DNA of 64,000 nucleotides from Variovorax paradoxus. Its GTDB lineage: Bacteria; Pseudomonadota; Gammaproteobacteria; Burkholderiales; Burkholderiaceae_C. The position numbers were made by a program, and so were the translations under genes. The stretch covers positions 52,020 to 116,019 of the forward strand of contig NZ_JAUSRN010000019.1 in the NCBI RefSeq assembly GCF_030811855.1, written 5' to 3'. Position 1 is the first letter of the stretch. Every line of letters starts with the position of its first letter. The notes below the pieces were generated by a model that saw only the letters and a program-made list of their open reading frames with translations, was not told where the DNA came from and did no database searches. Shown here one piece after another: positions 17,190 to 26,089 of this stretch.

Positions 17190-18938
17190 TCAGAAGCTCT
17201 CGTCGACGCCTTGCGTCATCACCAGAGGTTTGACCGCCAGATCAGGCGGAACGTTCATCATGCGCAGGGTCTGCTGCACGACTTCGCTGAAAACGGGCGC
17301 GGCGGCCACGCCGCCGAAATACTGGCCGTCGCTCGGCTCGTCGATCATCACGGCCACGATGATCCGCGGCTTCTCGATCGGTGCCATGCCGGTGAACCAG
17401 GCCCGGTACTTGTTGCTCGCGTAGCCCTTGCCAACTTGCTTGTGCGCCGTGCCCGACTTGCCGCCGACCGAGTAGCCGATGGTCTGCGCGCGCGTGCCGG
17501 TGCCGCCCGGCCCGGCGGCCATCTGCAGCATCTTGCGCACCGCCAGCGCATTCGCGGCCGAGAACACCTGCACGCCGGCTGGCGGCTCGGCGTTCTTGAG
17601 AATGGTGACGGGAATGATGGCGCCGTCGTGCGCAAACGCTGTGTACGAATGCGCCATTTGAAACAGGGATGCCGACAGGCCGTAGCCGTAGGCCATGGTG
17701 GCCTGCTCCACCGGCTTCCAGGTCTTCCAGGGACGCAGCCGGCCGCTCACGGCACCGGGGAACTGGATTTGCGGTTTCTGGCCGTAGCCGAGGGCGGTGT
17801 AGGTGTCCCACATCTCGTGCGGGGTCATCTTCTGCGCGATCTTGAGCGCGCCCACGTTGCTCGACTTCTGGATCACGCCCTCGACCGTCAGCGTGCCGTA
17901 GTTGTGGGTGTCGCTGATGGTGAAGCCGCCAATCTGGAAGCGGCCGGGGCCGGTTTCGATCAGGGTGGATGGCTTCACGCGGCCAGCTTCCAGCGCCATG
18001 CCGACGGTGATCGGCTTCATCGTGGAGCCGGGCTCGAAGGTGTCGGTGAGCGCGCGGTTGCGCAGCTGCTCGCCGGTGAGGTTCTGGCGCTTGTCGGGCA
18101 CGTAGCTCGGGTAGTTGGCCAGCGCCAGCACCTCGCCGGTGACCGCATCGAGGACCACCACGCTGCCGGCCTTGGCCTTGCGCGCGGTCACGGCGTCGCG
18201 CAGCTTCTGGTAGGCGAAGAATTGCACCTTGCTGTCGACGCTGAGCTGGATGTCCTTGCCGTCGAGCGGCGGCACCTGTTCGCCCACGCCCTCGACCACG
18301 CGGCCCAGGCGGTCCTTGATGACGCGGCGCGACCCGGCCTTCCCGGCCAGGTCCTTGTTGAAGGACAGCTCGATGCCTTCCTGGCCGTTGTCCTCGACAT
18401 TGGTGAAGCCCACCACGTGCGCCGCCGCCTCTCCCTCGGGGTACTGGCGCTTGTATTCCTTGCGCTGGTAGATGCCCTTGAGATTGAGTGCGGCAATCTG
18501 CTTGGCAATGGGCTCGTCGACCTGCCGCTTGATCCAGACGAAAGTCTTGTCCTCGTCCTCGAGCTTCTTGTCGAAGTCCTTCTGCGGCATTTCGAGCAGC
18601 TTGGCCACCTGCTTGAGCTTGGCCCGCACTTCGGGGTCGTCGCGCTCGATGTCTTCCGGAATGGCCCAGATGCTCGGCGCTACCACGCTCGACGCCAGGA
18701 TCAGCCCGTTGCGGTCGAGGATGCGTCCGCGGTTGGCCGGCAGTTCAAGGGTGCGGGCAAAGCGCACCTCGCCCTGCCGCTGGAAGAAGCTGTTGTTGAA
18801 GACCTGCACGTAGGCAGCGCGGCCCGCCAGCACGACGAAGCCGAAGGCAATGCCCGCGACGATGAACTTGCTGCGCCACACCGGCGTCTTGCTCGCGAGC
18901 AAGGGGCTGGTGGTGTAGCGGACGCTGCGGCGGCTCAT
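17190..18938 (-). CDS. ftsI: Septal transpeptidase FtsI (PBP3)
   Basis: FtsI is the class B penicillin-binding protein that cross-links septal peptidoglycan with FtsW. The 582-residue product has a short cytoplasmic tail, one membrane helix (about 25-45), a pedestal domain and the transpeptidase domain. The three active-site motifs are visible: the catalytic Ser in PGSTMKP, SSN in IQKSSNVG, and KSG in GGKSGTAHK. It overlaps ftsL by 4 bases. Confidence 0.97.
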   Translation of the reverse strand: MSRRSVRYTTSPLLASKTPVWRSKFIVAGIAFGFVVLAGRAAYVQVFNNSFFQRQGEVRFARTLELPANRGRILDRNGLILASSVVAPSIWAIPEDIERDDPEVRAKLKQVAKLLEMPQKDFDKKLEDEDKTFVWIKRQVDEPIAKQIAALNLKGIYQRKEYKRQYPEGEAAAHVVGFTNVEDNGQEGIELSFNKDLAGKAGSRRVIKDRLGRVVEGVGEQVPPLDGKDIQLSVDSKVQFFAYQKLRDAVTARKAKAGSVVVLDAVTGEVLALANYPSYVPDKRQNLTGEQLRNRALTDTFEPGSTMKPITVGMALEAGRVKPSTLIETGPGRFQIGGFTISDTHNYGTLTVEGVIQKSSNVGALKIAQKMTPHEMWDTYTALGYGQKPQIQFPGAVSGRLRPWKTWKPVEQATMAYGYGLSASLFQMAHSYTAFAHDGAIIPVTILKNAEPPAGVQVFSAANALAVRKMLQMAAGPGGTGTRAQTIGYSVGGKSGTAHKQVGKGYASNKYRAWFTGMAPIEKPRIIVAVMIDEPSDGQYFGGVAAAPVFSEVVQQTLRMMNVPPDLAVKPLVMTQGVDESF

Positions 18939-19282
18939 CGCTGGACCCTCGCGGCAGGCTTGGTCGCCGCGGCGGCCGGGGGCGCGGGCGGCGGCGCCAC
19001 CACGGCCGGAATCACCGAACCGTCGGGCCGCACGTACTGCGTGATGGCCGGCGTGGTGGTGCGCATCTGCAGCTGCTCCTTGGCGAGCTTTTCCACTCGA
19101 AGCGGCGTCGCCTGCGCGCGCTTCTCCACCTGCAGGCGGTCGCGGTCGAGCTCGAGGCGGCGTGCCTCCTGCTGCGTCCGGTCGAGCTCTGTATAGAGCT
19201 GGCGCGACAGGTACTGCGTGTGCACGAGGTAAAGCGCGGAGGCGACCACCGCGAGCATCAGGAGCAGGTTGAGGCGTGCCAT
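18935..19282 (-). CDS. ftsL: Cell division protein FtsL
   Basis: FtsL is a small bitopic protein that forms the FtsQLB complex activating FtsWI. The 115-residue product has one N-terminal membrane helix (about residues 4-20) followed by a periplasmic coiled coil rich in Arg, Leu and Glu (about 30-70), and an Ala/Pro-rich tail. Sequence conservation in this family is low, so the call rests on size, topology and its fixed place between rsmH and ftsI. Confidence 0.92.
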   Translation of the reverse strand: MARLNLLLMLAVVASALYLVHTQYLSRQLYTELDRTQQEARRLELDRDRLQVEKRAQATPLRVEKLAKEQLQMRTTTPAITQYVRPDGSVIPAVVAPPPAPPAAAATKPAARVQR

Positions 19283-19283
19283 G

Positions 19284-19365
19284 TCAGTGCCCGCCCGGCC
19301 GCCCGAAGGGCACTGAGCGCCCCCTCGGGGGGGAGCGATACGCGAAGCGATGAGCGTGGGGGCGT
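19284..19365. repeat. GC-rich palindromic repeat between ftsL and rsmH
   Basis: The gap between rsmH and ftsL, inside the operon, holds nested palindromes: TCAGTGCCC (19284-19292) pairs with GGGCACTGA (19308-19316), and a GCCCCCTCGGGGGG-type element follows, ending in GTGGGGGC. It looks like a REP-type element of Comamonadaceae (inference from memory). It lies in the rsmH-ftsL transcript and may affect mRNA stability. Confidence 0.5.
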
Positions 19366-19366
19366 G

Positions 19367-20290
19367 TCATACGGCCTCGGTGCGCTCTGCCACGCGCAAG
19401 ATCGCGCTGCGCGAGCGCGGGTTGCCTTTCACCTCTTCGGCCGAAGGCTTGATGCGCTCGAGCGCGCGCAGCTTCATCACCTTCGGGGCGGCGAACGGCG
19501 CGCGGCGGTCGTACACCTCCTTCGAATGCTTGGCGATGAACTGCTTCACGATGCGGTCTTCCAGCGAGTGGAAGCTGATTACCGCGAGCCGGCCGCCGGG
19601 CTGCAGCACGGAAAGGCTCGCCTCTAGCGCCTGTTGCAGCTCTTCAAGCTCGGCGTTGATGAAAATCCGAAAAGCCTGAAATGTGCGCGTTGCAGGGTTC
19701 TGGCCCTGCTCGCGGGTTTTGACCGTGCCAGCCACGAGCTCGGCCAGTTCGGTGGTGGTTGAAATTGCGCCCCGTTCTTGTCGGCGAGCAACAATCGCCT
19801 TTGCAATCTGAACAGCAAACCGTTCTTCGCCATAGTCACGGATCACCTCTGCAATCTGCTGGAGTTCGGCTGTTGCCAGCCATTCGGCCACGCTCTCGCC
19901 GCGCGTGGTGTCCATGCGCATGTCGAGCGGGCCGTCGAAACGAAAACTGAAACCGCGCACCGGGTTGTCGATTTGCGGCGAACTCACGCCCAGATCCATC
20001 AGCACACCCGCCACGCTGGCATCGGGCAATTCGCCCAGCGAACGGAATCCCTGGTGCCGGATGGAAAAACGCGCATCCGAGATGCGCGCTGCTTCGGCCA
20101 CCGCTTCCGCATCCTTGTCGAATGCGATCAGCCTGCCTTCCGGTGCCAGCCTTGCGAGAATCGCTCGCGCATGCCCGCCGCGCCCGAATGTCGCATCCAC
20201 GTAGGTGCCCGTGGCCGCCGTGCTGCCTGAAAGAAGGGCTTCCACCGCTTCGTTCAGCAACACGGTGGTATGGATCCATGGAGTGTTCAC
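19367..20290 (-). CDS. rsmH: 16S rRNA m4C1402 methyltransferase RsmH
   Basis: RsmH (MraW) methylates N4 of C1402 in 16S rRNA at the ribosomal P site. A GTG start eight bases after the mraZ stop is chosen because it gives the family N-terminus (MNTPWIHTTVLLNEAVEAL), follows a GAGGA ribosome site, and makes 307 residues. SAM-binding features include DATFGRGGHA (about 33-42), and later motifs include GVLMDLGVSSPQ and VISFHSLEDRIVK. Confidence 0.96.
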   Translation of the reverse strand: MNTPWIHTTVLLNEAVEALLSGSTAATGTYVDATFGRGGHARAILARLAPEGRLIAFDKDAEAVAEAARISDARFSIRHQGFRSLGELPDASVAGVLMDLGVSSPQIDNPVRGFSFRFDGPLDMRMDTTRGESVAEWLATAELQQIAEVIRDYGEERFAVQIAKAIVARRQERGAISTTTELAELVAGTVKTREQGQNPATRTFQAFRIFINAELEELQQALEASLSVLQPGGRLAVISFHSLEDRIVKQFIAKHSKEVYDRRAPFAAPKVMKLRALERIKPSAEEVKGNPRSRSAILRVAERTEAV

Positions 20291-20298
20291 GCGAGTCC

Positions 20299-20727
20299 TC
20301 AGAACGCGAAGTCCTGAAACACATCGGGCATCTCGCCCTGGGTGGCCTCGGCCTCCTTGGCTTCGTAGCTGGCCTTGTCCCAGAGTTCGAAATGATTGCC
20401 CATGCCCAGCAACAATGTCTCGCGCGTGATACCGGTGGCCGCACGCAATTCGGGCGAAACCAGGATGCGGCCGGTCCCGTCCATCTCTACGTCCATTGCG
20501 TTGCCGAGGAACACGCGCTTCCACCACTGTGCCGACATTGGGAGCGCGGCGATGCGCTCGCGAAATTTCTCCCACTCGGGACGCGGGAACACCATGAGGC
20601 AGCCGTGCGGATGCTTGGTGATCGTGAGTTGGCCGTTCGCCGTCGCGCTCAGGACGTCACGATGCCGGGTCGGCACGGAGAGCCGCCCCTTGGCATCCAG
20701 ACTGAGCGATGAAGCGCCTTGAAACAC
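20299..20727 (-). CDS. mraZ: Transcriptional regulator MraZ
   Basis: MraZ is the AbrB-like DNA-binding repressor of the dcw cluster. The GTG start gives 142 residues and the conserved N-terminus MFQGASSLSLDAKGRLSVP. Two SpoVT/AbrB-type repeats are visible, each with a D-x-K/G-R motif (DAKGRLSVP and DGTGRILVSP). It is the first gene after the promoter, and its presumed operator overlaps that promoter's -10 box, fitting autoregulation as known in E. coli. Confidence 0.97.
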   Translation of the reverse strand: MFQGASSLSLDAKGRLSVPTRHRDVLSATANGQLTITKHPHGCLMVFPRPEWEKFRERIAALPMSAQWWKRVFLGNAMDVEMDGTGRILVSPELRAATGITRETLLLGMGNHFELWDKASYEAKEAEATQGEMPDVFQDFAF

Positions 20728-20779
20728 GACCAGAACCCCTGTGTTGGGAGCACCGCGGCACCTGAAAGAGGCACCACCC

Positions 20780-20814
20780 GCACTTTTTCCCACTTAACTG
20801 CACTTTTTTGCACT
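20780..20814 (-). promoter_or_regulatory. MraZ operator: four AGTGS boxes at 10-bp spacing
   Basis: Read on the minus strand, AGTGC, AGTGC, AGTGG and AGTGC lie exactly 10 bases apart (plus-strand GCACT/CCACT at 20780, 20790, 20800 and 20810). Each pair is separated by a 5-base spacer. Direct repeats with this period upstream of mraZ are the known MraZ target in several bacteria, including E. coli (TGGG-type boxes) and mollicutes (AAGTG-type boxes). The sites lie about 53-87 bases before the mraZ GTG. Confidence 0.85.
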
Positions 20815-20839
20815 GTAGCAGGAAACACTTCAAGCGCAA
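20812..20839 (-). promoter_or_regulatory. Sigma-70-type promoter of the dcw cluster
   Basis: On the minus strand TTGCGC (20834-20839), a 16-base spacer and TACAGT (20812-20817) form a plausible -35/-10 pair. The -10 box overlaps the most upstream MraZ box, and transcription would start inside the operator, about 75-80 bases before mraZ. Bound MraZ would therefore block RNA polymerase. Confidence 0.65.
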
Positions 20840-20882
20840 CTGGCCGTTGGTGGTATTTTTTGTAATGGAATCAACGACTTAG

Positions 20883-20910
20883 CGCCGATTTCCAAACCTG
20901 GAAACCGGCG
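20883..20910. other. Stable hairpin in the hslU-mraZ gap
   Basis: CGCCG-A-TTTCCA (20883-20894) pairs with TGGAAA-C-CGGCG (20899-20910) around an AACC loop, an 11-bp stem with one mismatch. No U-run follows on either strand. It lies between the hslU stop and the dcw promoter and may be the 3' end of the hslVU message or a protein-binding dyad. The rest of the 269-base gap beyond the promoter shows nothing else clear. Confidence 0.45.
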
Positions 20911-20996
20911 AATTTCGTTGAGAATGAAGTACTTAGCTCACGCAGTGAATGTGATGCGTGAAGCGCGGCCGCCGTTACAGGGGCCGCAAAGCGGCT

Positions 20997-22325
<1,329 letters not shown>

Positions 22326-22327
22326 GG

Positions 22328-22873
22328 TCAGAGCGCTTCCACCGTGTGGTTCATGTTCGTGTAAATGCAGATTTCGCCGGCGATTGCGAGCGATTTGCGC
22401 ACAATCTGCTCCGCCGTGAGCTCGGTGTTGTCGATCAGCGCCTTGGCCGCCGACTGTGCGTAGGCGCCGCCAGAACCAATGGCGATCACGCCGTCTTCAG
22501 GTTCCAGCACGTCGCCGTTGCCGGTGATGATGAGCGAGGTGGTGGCGTCGGCCACGGCCAGCATGGCTTCGAGCTTGCGCAGCACGCGGTCGGTCCGCCA
22601 GTCTTTGGTGAGCTCGACCGCGGCACGGGTCAGGTGCCCCTGGTGCTTTTCAAGCTTGGCCTCGAAGCGCTCGAAGAGCGTAAAGGCGTCGGCCGTAGCG
22701 CCGGCAAAGCCAGCCAGCACCTTGCCGTGATAGAGCCGCCGCACCTTGCGCGCCGTGCCCTTGATGACGATATTGCCGAGAGTGACCTGCCCGTCCCCGC
22801 CAATGGCGACTTGGTCGCCCTGGGGGGTCTTGCGGCGCACGCTCACGATGGTGGTGCCGTGAAACTGTTCCAT
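22328..22873 (-). CDS. hslV: ATP-dependent protease peptidase subunit HslV
   Basis: HslV (ClpQ) is the proteasome-beta-like peptidase of the HslVU complex. Its N-terminal Thr nucleophile is exposed after removal of a short leader: the sequence begins MEQFHG-TTIVSVRR. It has 181 residues, slightly longer than E. coli HslV. The ATG was chosen because it gives this conserved leader; an upstream in-frame ATG would add eight residues. A GSGG motif near residue 134 fits the family fold. Confidence 0.97.
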   Translation of the reverse strand: MEQFHGTTIVSVRRKTPQGDQVAIGGDGQVTLGNIVIKGTARKVRRLYHGKVLAGFAGATADAFTLFERFEAKLEKHQGHLTRAAVELTKDWRTDRVLRKLEAMLAVADATTSLIITGNGDVLEPEDGVIAIGSGGAYAQSAAKALIDNTELTAEQIVRKSLAIAGEICIYTNMNHTVEAL

Positions 22874-22933
22874 CGAAGCCATCTGGGGATGCCGCAAGGC
22901 AATGCAACCCCACGCCTGTGACCGAATGTGGCG

Positions 22934-24655
22934 CTAGTTCTTTCTTGTGGTCACCGTCGCATGGTCGGCGATGCCGACGATGTCGAACAGTGCCGCAATC
23001 AGGCGATGGGCATCGACGAACTGGACCCGGTCGCCCTGGGCGTCCCGCGCCCGCACCCAGCCGAGCAGCGTGCCGGCTGCGGCAAGGTCCATGCGCAGCA
23101 GCGCAGCGCACGAGATGACGGGTGCGGTCGTGTTGCGCAGGTCGGTGTCGAGCCGGTGCAGGCTCGAATGCGCTTCTCCGCGCAGATCGCCGGCCAGCGC
23201 CGCAAAGCCGCTGTCTGTGGTCGGAAAGCTCTCCGATTCGCCGTTGACCGACAACAGCGACCACACGGAGCCGGAGCCCGAGCGGCTTCCCTCGGGGGAG
23301 GCCAGCAAGGCGCATTCACCCTTCGGGTCCGCCCAGGCGGGCGGCGAGACTTCGTAGGTGATGCAGTAGTTGAGCGCCACCAGTTCGAAGTCGTCGGGCA
23401 TGTTCATCATGCGCAGCGCCGCCAGGTGCAGTTGCCACCAGAGGTCTTCGGTGCTGCGCTCGTTGTTGGGCGTGGCCTCGGCCAGCACGGCCTGCAGCTT
23501 GGCGGCGCCGATGAAGCGCAGCTGCACCGGCGAATCGGCCCAGTGCGCGAACAGCACGCGCAGGGGCGCAGCGGCATCGCGTTCGATGGCTGTCAGCGCG
23601 CGCCAGTCGAGCGTCCACACCGAACCGGCTTTGGACAGCGCACGCGTGAGGTTCACCAACCCCTCGCGCGCCAAGCGTGGCGGGCTGGTCCAGTCGGCGC
23701 CAGCGGGCGCCAGTTCGGCGTAGTCGCTGGCGGCCACTGTCTTCACGTTGCGCGCAAGCTCGTCGAGCGGCACCCAATCGGGGCCCATGCGCTTCATGCG
23801 CTGTGCGTAGCGCATGCGGGCGGTGGCAAAGCGGGTGGCGTCGCCAGTGGCGCGATACAGGTCGAACAAGGCGTGCCAACGCGCGTCGTCGCGCTCGACG
23901 GTGGCGTGGTCGCTTTCGCTATCGACGGCCGCCGTATCCGAAGCCAGCGCCTGCAGAAGAATGGCCTCGGCACCGGCATCGTCACCGTGCGCGAAGCGGA
24001 TCACCGCTTCTTCGAGTGCGCCGTCTCGCGCGAGCCGCGCGGACAGCAGCGACGGGCCACTGACCTCGGCACTGGCCGGCTCGGCGGCGGTGGGAGCCGA
24101 AGCTGCAACGGCGGCGGACACAGGCGTAGAAACAGGAGCAGAAACAGCCGCGGGTGAAGGCGCAGGCGCGGCGCGGCCCGCCGGCGGTGCGAGCAAGGTG
24201 GCCAATTCGGCCGCGCTCACGGGCGGCGGCAGGGTTTCGGCACCGGCGTCGGGGGGCGCATTGCCTAGAACCTCGCCATTGGGGCCGCGGCCCTTCCACC
24301 ACTGCTGGGACATCTGCTCTTCGATCTCGTCGATCTTCTTGAGCGTGAGGGCGCGGCCCTCCGATTTTTCAGTGGTGCTGTTCAGGTTGAAGGAAGACGG
24401 CGTGACCGTTCCTTCGAAGGCATGGGCGGCCGCTTCACGCTGGCGCAGCTTGCGGAGCATGTCGAACTCGCGCCGGCGAACGAAATCGTTGCGCTGGCGC
24501 CGCTCGATCATCTCCTTGAGCATTTCCCGGCTGTAGGCCTGGTCCGCGGGCAGCGTGGAATCGGGGGTCGCATTGAGTTCCGACCAATCCTTGAGCGGAT
24601 TGCGGACGAACTTCGCCACCTTGGAGAACAGGCGGCCCGACTCTTCCTTTGGCAT
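22934..24655 (-). CDS. Large protein with C-terminal STAS-like domain, unknown role
   Basis: The 573-residue cytoplasmic protein has three parts. Residues 1-100 are charged and helical and contain FVRRREFDMLRKLRQRE. A Pro/Ala/Ser-rich linker follows (about 130-190). The C-terminal half is helical and TPR/FimV-like (HALFDLYRATGD...), ending in about 90 residues that resemble a STAS domain (from about GDLRGEAHSSLHRL to IVGIADHATV). I recognise no named family for the whole protein. It lies 60 bases upstream of hslV and 55 bases after dksA, all on one strand. The ATG (MPKEESGRLF) is the only good start after the dksA stop. A scaffold or anti-sigma-type role is guesswork. Confidence 0.7.
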   Translation of the reverse strand: MPKEESGRLFSKVAKFVRNPLKDWSELNATPDSTLPADQAYSREMLKEMIERRQRNDFVRRREFDMLRKLRQREAAAHAFEGTVTPSSFNLNSTTEKSEGRALTLKKIDEIEEQMSQQWWKGRGPNGEVLGNAPPDAGAETLPPPVSAAELATLLAPPAGRAAPAPSPAAVSAPVSTPVSAAVAASAPTAAEPASAEVSGPSLLSARLARDGALEEAVIRFAHGDDAGAEAILLQALASDTAAVDSESDHATVERDDARWHALFDLYRATGDATRFATARMRYAQRMKRMGPDWVPLDELARNVKTVAASDYAELAPAGADWTSPPRLAREGLVNLTRALSKAGSVWTLDWRALTAIERDAAAPLRVLFAHWADSPVQLRFIGAAKLQAVLAEATPNNERSTEDLWWQLHLAALRMMNMPDDFELVALNYCITYEVSPPAWADPKGECALLASPEGSRSGSGSVWSLLSVNGESESFPTTDSGFAALAGDLRGEAHSSLHRLDTDLRNTTAPVISCAALLRMDLAAAGTLLGWVRARDAQGDRVQFVDAHRLIAALFDIVGIADHATVTTRKN

Positions 24656-24710
24656 CGACAAAAACTTCGAGGCGATCAGGTTCTCTTTTCTGTAGTCTTG
24701 CAGGGCCGGA

Positions 24711-25751
24711 TCAGTCCCCAAACATCTTCTGCTTGAGTTCGCGGCGCTGCTGCGCCTCGAGCGACAGCGTGGCCGTGGGACGGGCCAGCAGGCGGCCGAC
24801 ACCGATGGGTTCGCCGGTTTCGTCGCAGTAGCCGTAGTCGCCCGCGTCGATGCGCTGGATCGACTGCTCGATCTTCTTCAGCAGCTTGCGCTCGCGGTCG
24901 CGCGTGCGCAGCTCGAGTGCGTGCTCTTCCTCGATGGTGGCGCGGTCGGCCGGATCGGGCACCACCACGGTGTCTTCACGCAGGTGCTCGGTGGTTTCGC
25001 CGGCGTTTTCGAGAATGCCGCGCTTGAGTTCGACCAGCTTCAGGCGGAAGAACGCCATCTGCTTTTCATTCATGTACTCGGTGTCGGGCATTGCGATGAC
25101 TTCGGCGTCCGTCAACTCGTCAACCGATTTGGTTTTCCAGTTGTTGGCGAGCTTAGGGTCTTTTTTCACCGCCACGGGAGGCGGCGGCACCAGCGCATTG
25201 GAAGGCGCCTGCGAAAACGAGGACTTGGCCGCGGTGGAAGCCACCGATTGCGGCATGGAGGGCACGGTCAGCTGCGACAGCCGGGACACGCGGCCACCAC
25301 GCGCGGGGGCGGGTGCAGCGGTCTGAGTGGGCATCGAAGGTGTCGCCGTGGCGGAAGAAGAGGCGGCAGCCGTTTTTTTCATTGGGATCGGAGGGGCAGA
25401 AAGAACGGCAGCAGTGCGGCCGACGGTTTTGGATGGCGGTAGACCCGCGACTGCGGTCTTGGTTGCACTCTTGGCGGGGGCGGATGCCACCGGCGTCGCA
25501 ACAACGGACTTTGCAGGCTTGACGGGCTTTGCAACGGTGGCGGCCTTGGCCGTTGGCGTTGCTGGCTTCTTTGGAGCGCTTTGTTGTTTCGTGGCCGGAG
25601 CTTTTGCAGCGGAAGAAGTTTTTTTCGCCGCGGATACAGCCGGCTTTGCAGCCACCGCTTTTTTAGCGGCGGGCTTGGTTGCTGGCGTAGCCTTGGCGGC
25701 GGGTTTCTTCACGGTGACTGGCTCCTTGAACGAACTGGAACGCGCTTTCAC
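24711..25751 (-). CDS. dksA: RNA polymerase-binding factor DksA with long H1-like N-terminal tail
   Basis: DksA binds the RNA polymerase secondary channel and, with ppGpp, tunes rRNA and amino-acid promoters. The last 126 residues form a complete DksA core: coiled-coil tip with the D-x-x-D-x-A motif (DPADRA), RDRERKLLKKIE, and a degenerate zinc knuckle (GYCDETGE ... TATLSLEA) that keeps one of four cysteines. The first 220 residues are Lys/Ala/Pro-rich, like histone H1 tails, followed by a Pro-rich linker. E. coli DksA has 151 residues; this one has 346. The GTG start follows a GGAGGAG ribosome site at about seven bases. Confidence 0.92.
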   Translation of the reverse strand: MKARSSSFKEPVTVKKPAAKATPATKPAAKKAVAAKPAVSAAKKTSSAAKAPATKQQSAPKKPATPTAKAATVAKPVKPAKSVVATPVASAPAKSATKTAVAGLPPSKTVGRTAAVLSAPPIPMKKTAAASSSATATPSMPTQTAAPAPARGGRVSRLSQLTVPSMPQSVASTAAKSSFSQAPSNALVPPPPVAVKKDPKLANNWKTKSVDELTDAEVIAMPDTEYMNEKQMAFFRLKLVELKRGILENAGETTEHLREDTVVVPDPADRATIEEEHALELRTRDRERKLLKKIEQSIQRIDAGDYGYCDETGEPIGVGRLLARPTATLSLEAQQRRELKQKMFGD

Positions 25752-26089
25752 TGGGTGTCTCCTCCCAAGGGAGCTTTTGCGGGTTTCAAGCCGCCTGGGC
25801 TCCACTCGTCGGAGTGCTCGCAGTGACGAACCCCGGGGTTATACCCCCGAAAGCCCGCCAGAAACGTGCGGCGCCCCGTATCGGAAGCCACATCCTGTCG
25901 TTCGGACGAGGGCGTGGCTGCCGGAACAGGCGCGCGATTGTATAGAGAACTCGAAATGAAGGGGGATGTGCCTGCAACCGGGCTGCCTCCGGTAGCATCG
26001 CCACCGTTGCCGGAGGGGGCAACGAAGGCCTGCCAAAGCCGGCGAGGGACGGTGCGGGTCGACCAACAATTCATACAAGAGAAGAAATC
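25752..26089. other. Divergent dksA / ydgA-like intergenic region with overlapping palindromes
   Basis: This 338-base gap separates divergently read dksA and the DUF945 gene, so it should hold both promoters. The most striking feature is a pair of overlapping dyads: AACCCCGGGGTT (25829-25840, a perfect 12-bp palindrome) and GGGGTTATACCCC (25835-25847). A TATAGA hexamer near 25940 on the plus strand and TATACA on the minus strand are possible -10 boxes but lack convincing -35 partners. No ORF with coding character is seen. Confidence 0.4.

Noticed and set aside
22874..22933. Possible sigma-32 promoter upstream of hslV (CCCCAGAT near the start)
   Set aside because: The -35 partner is poor and the start site would leave almost no leader, so I do not claim it although heat-shock control is plausible.
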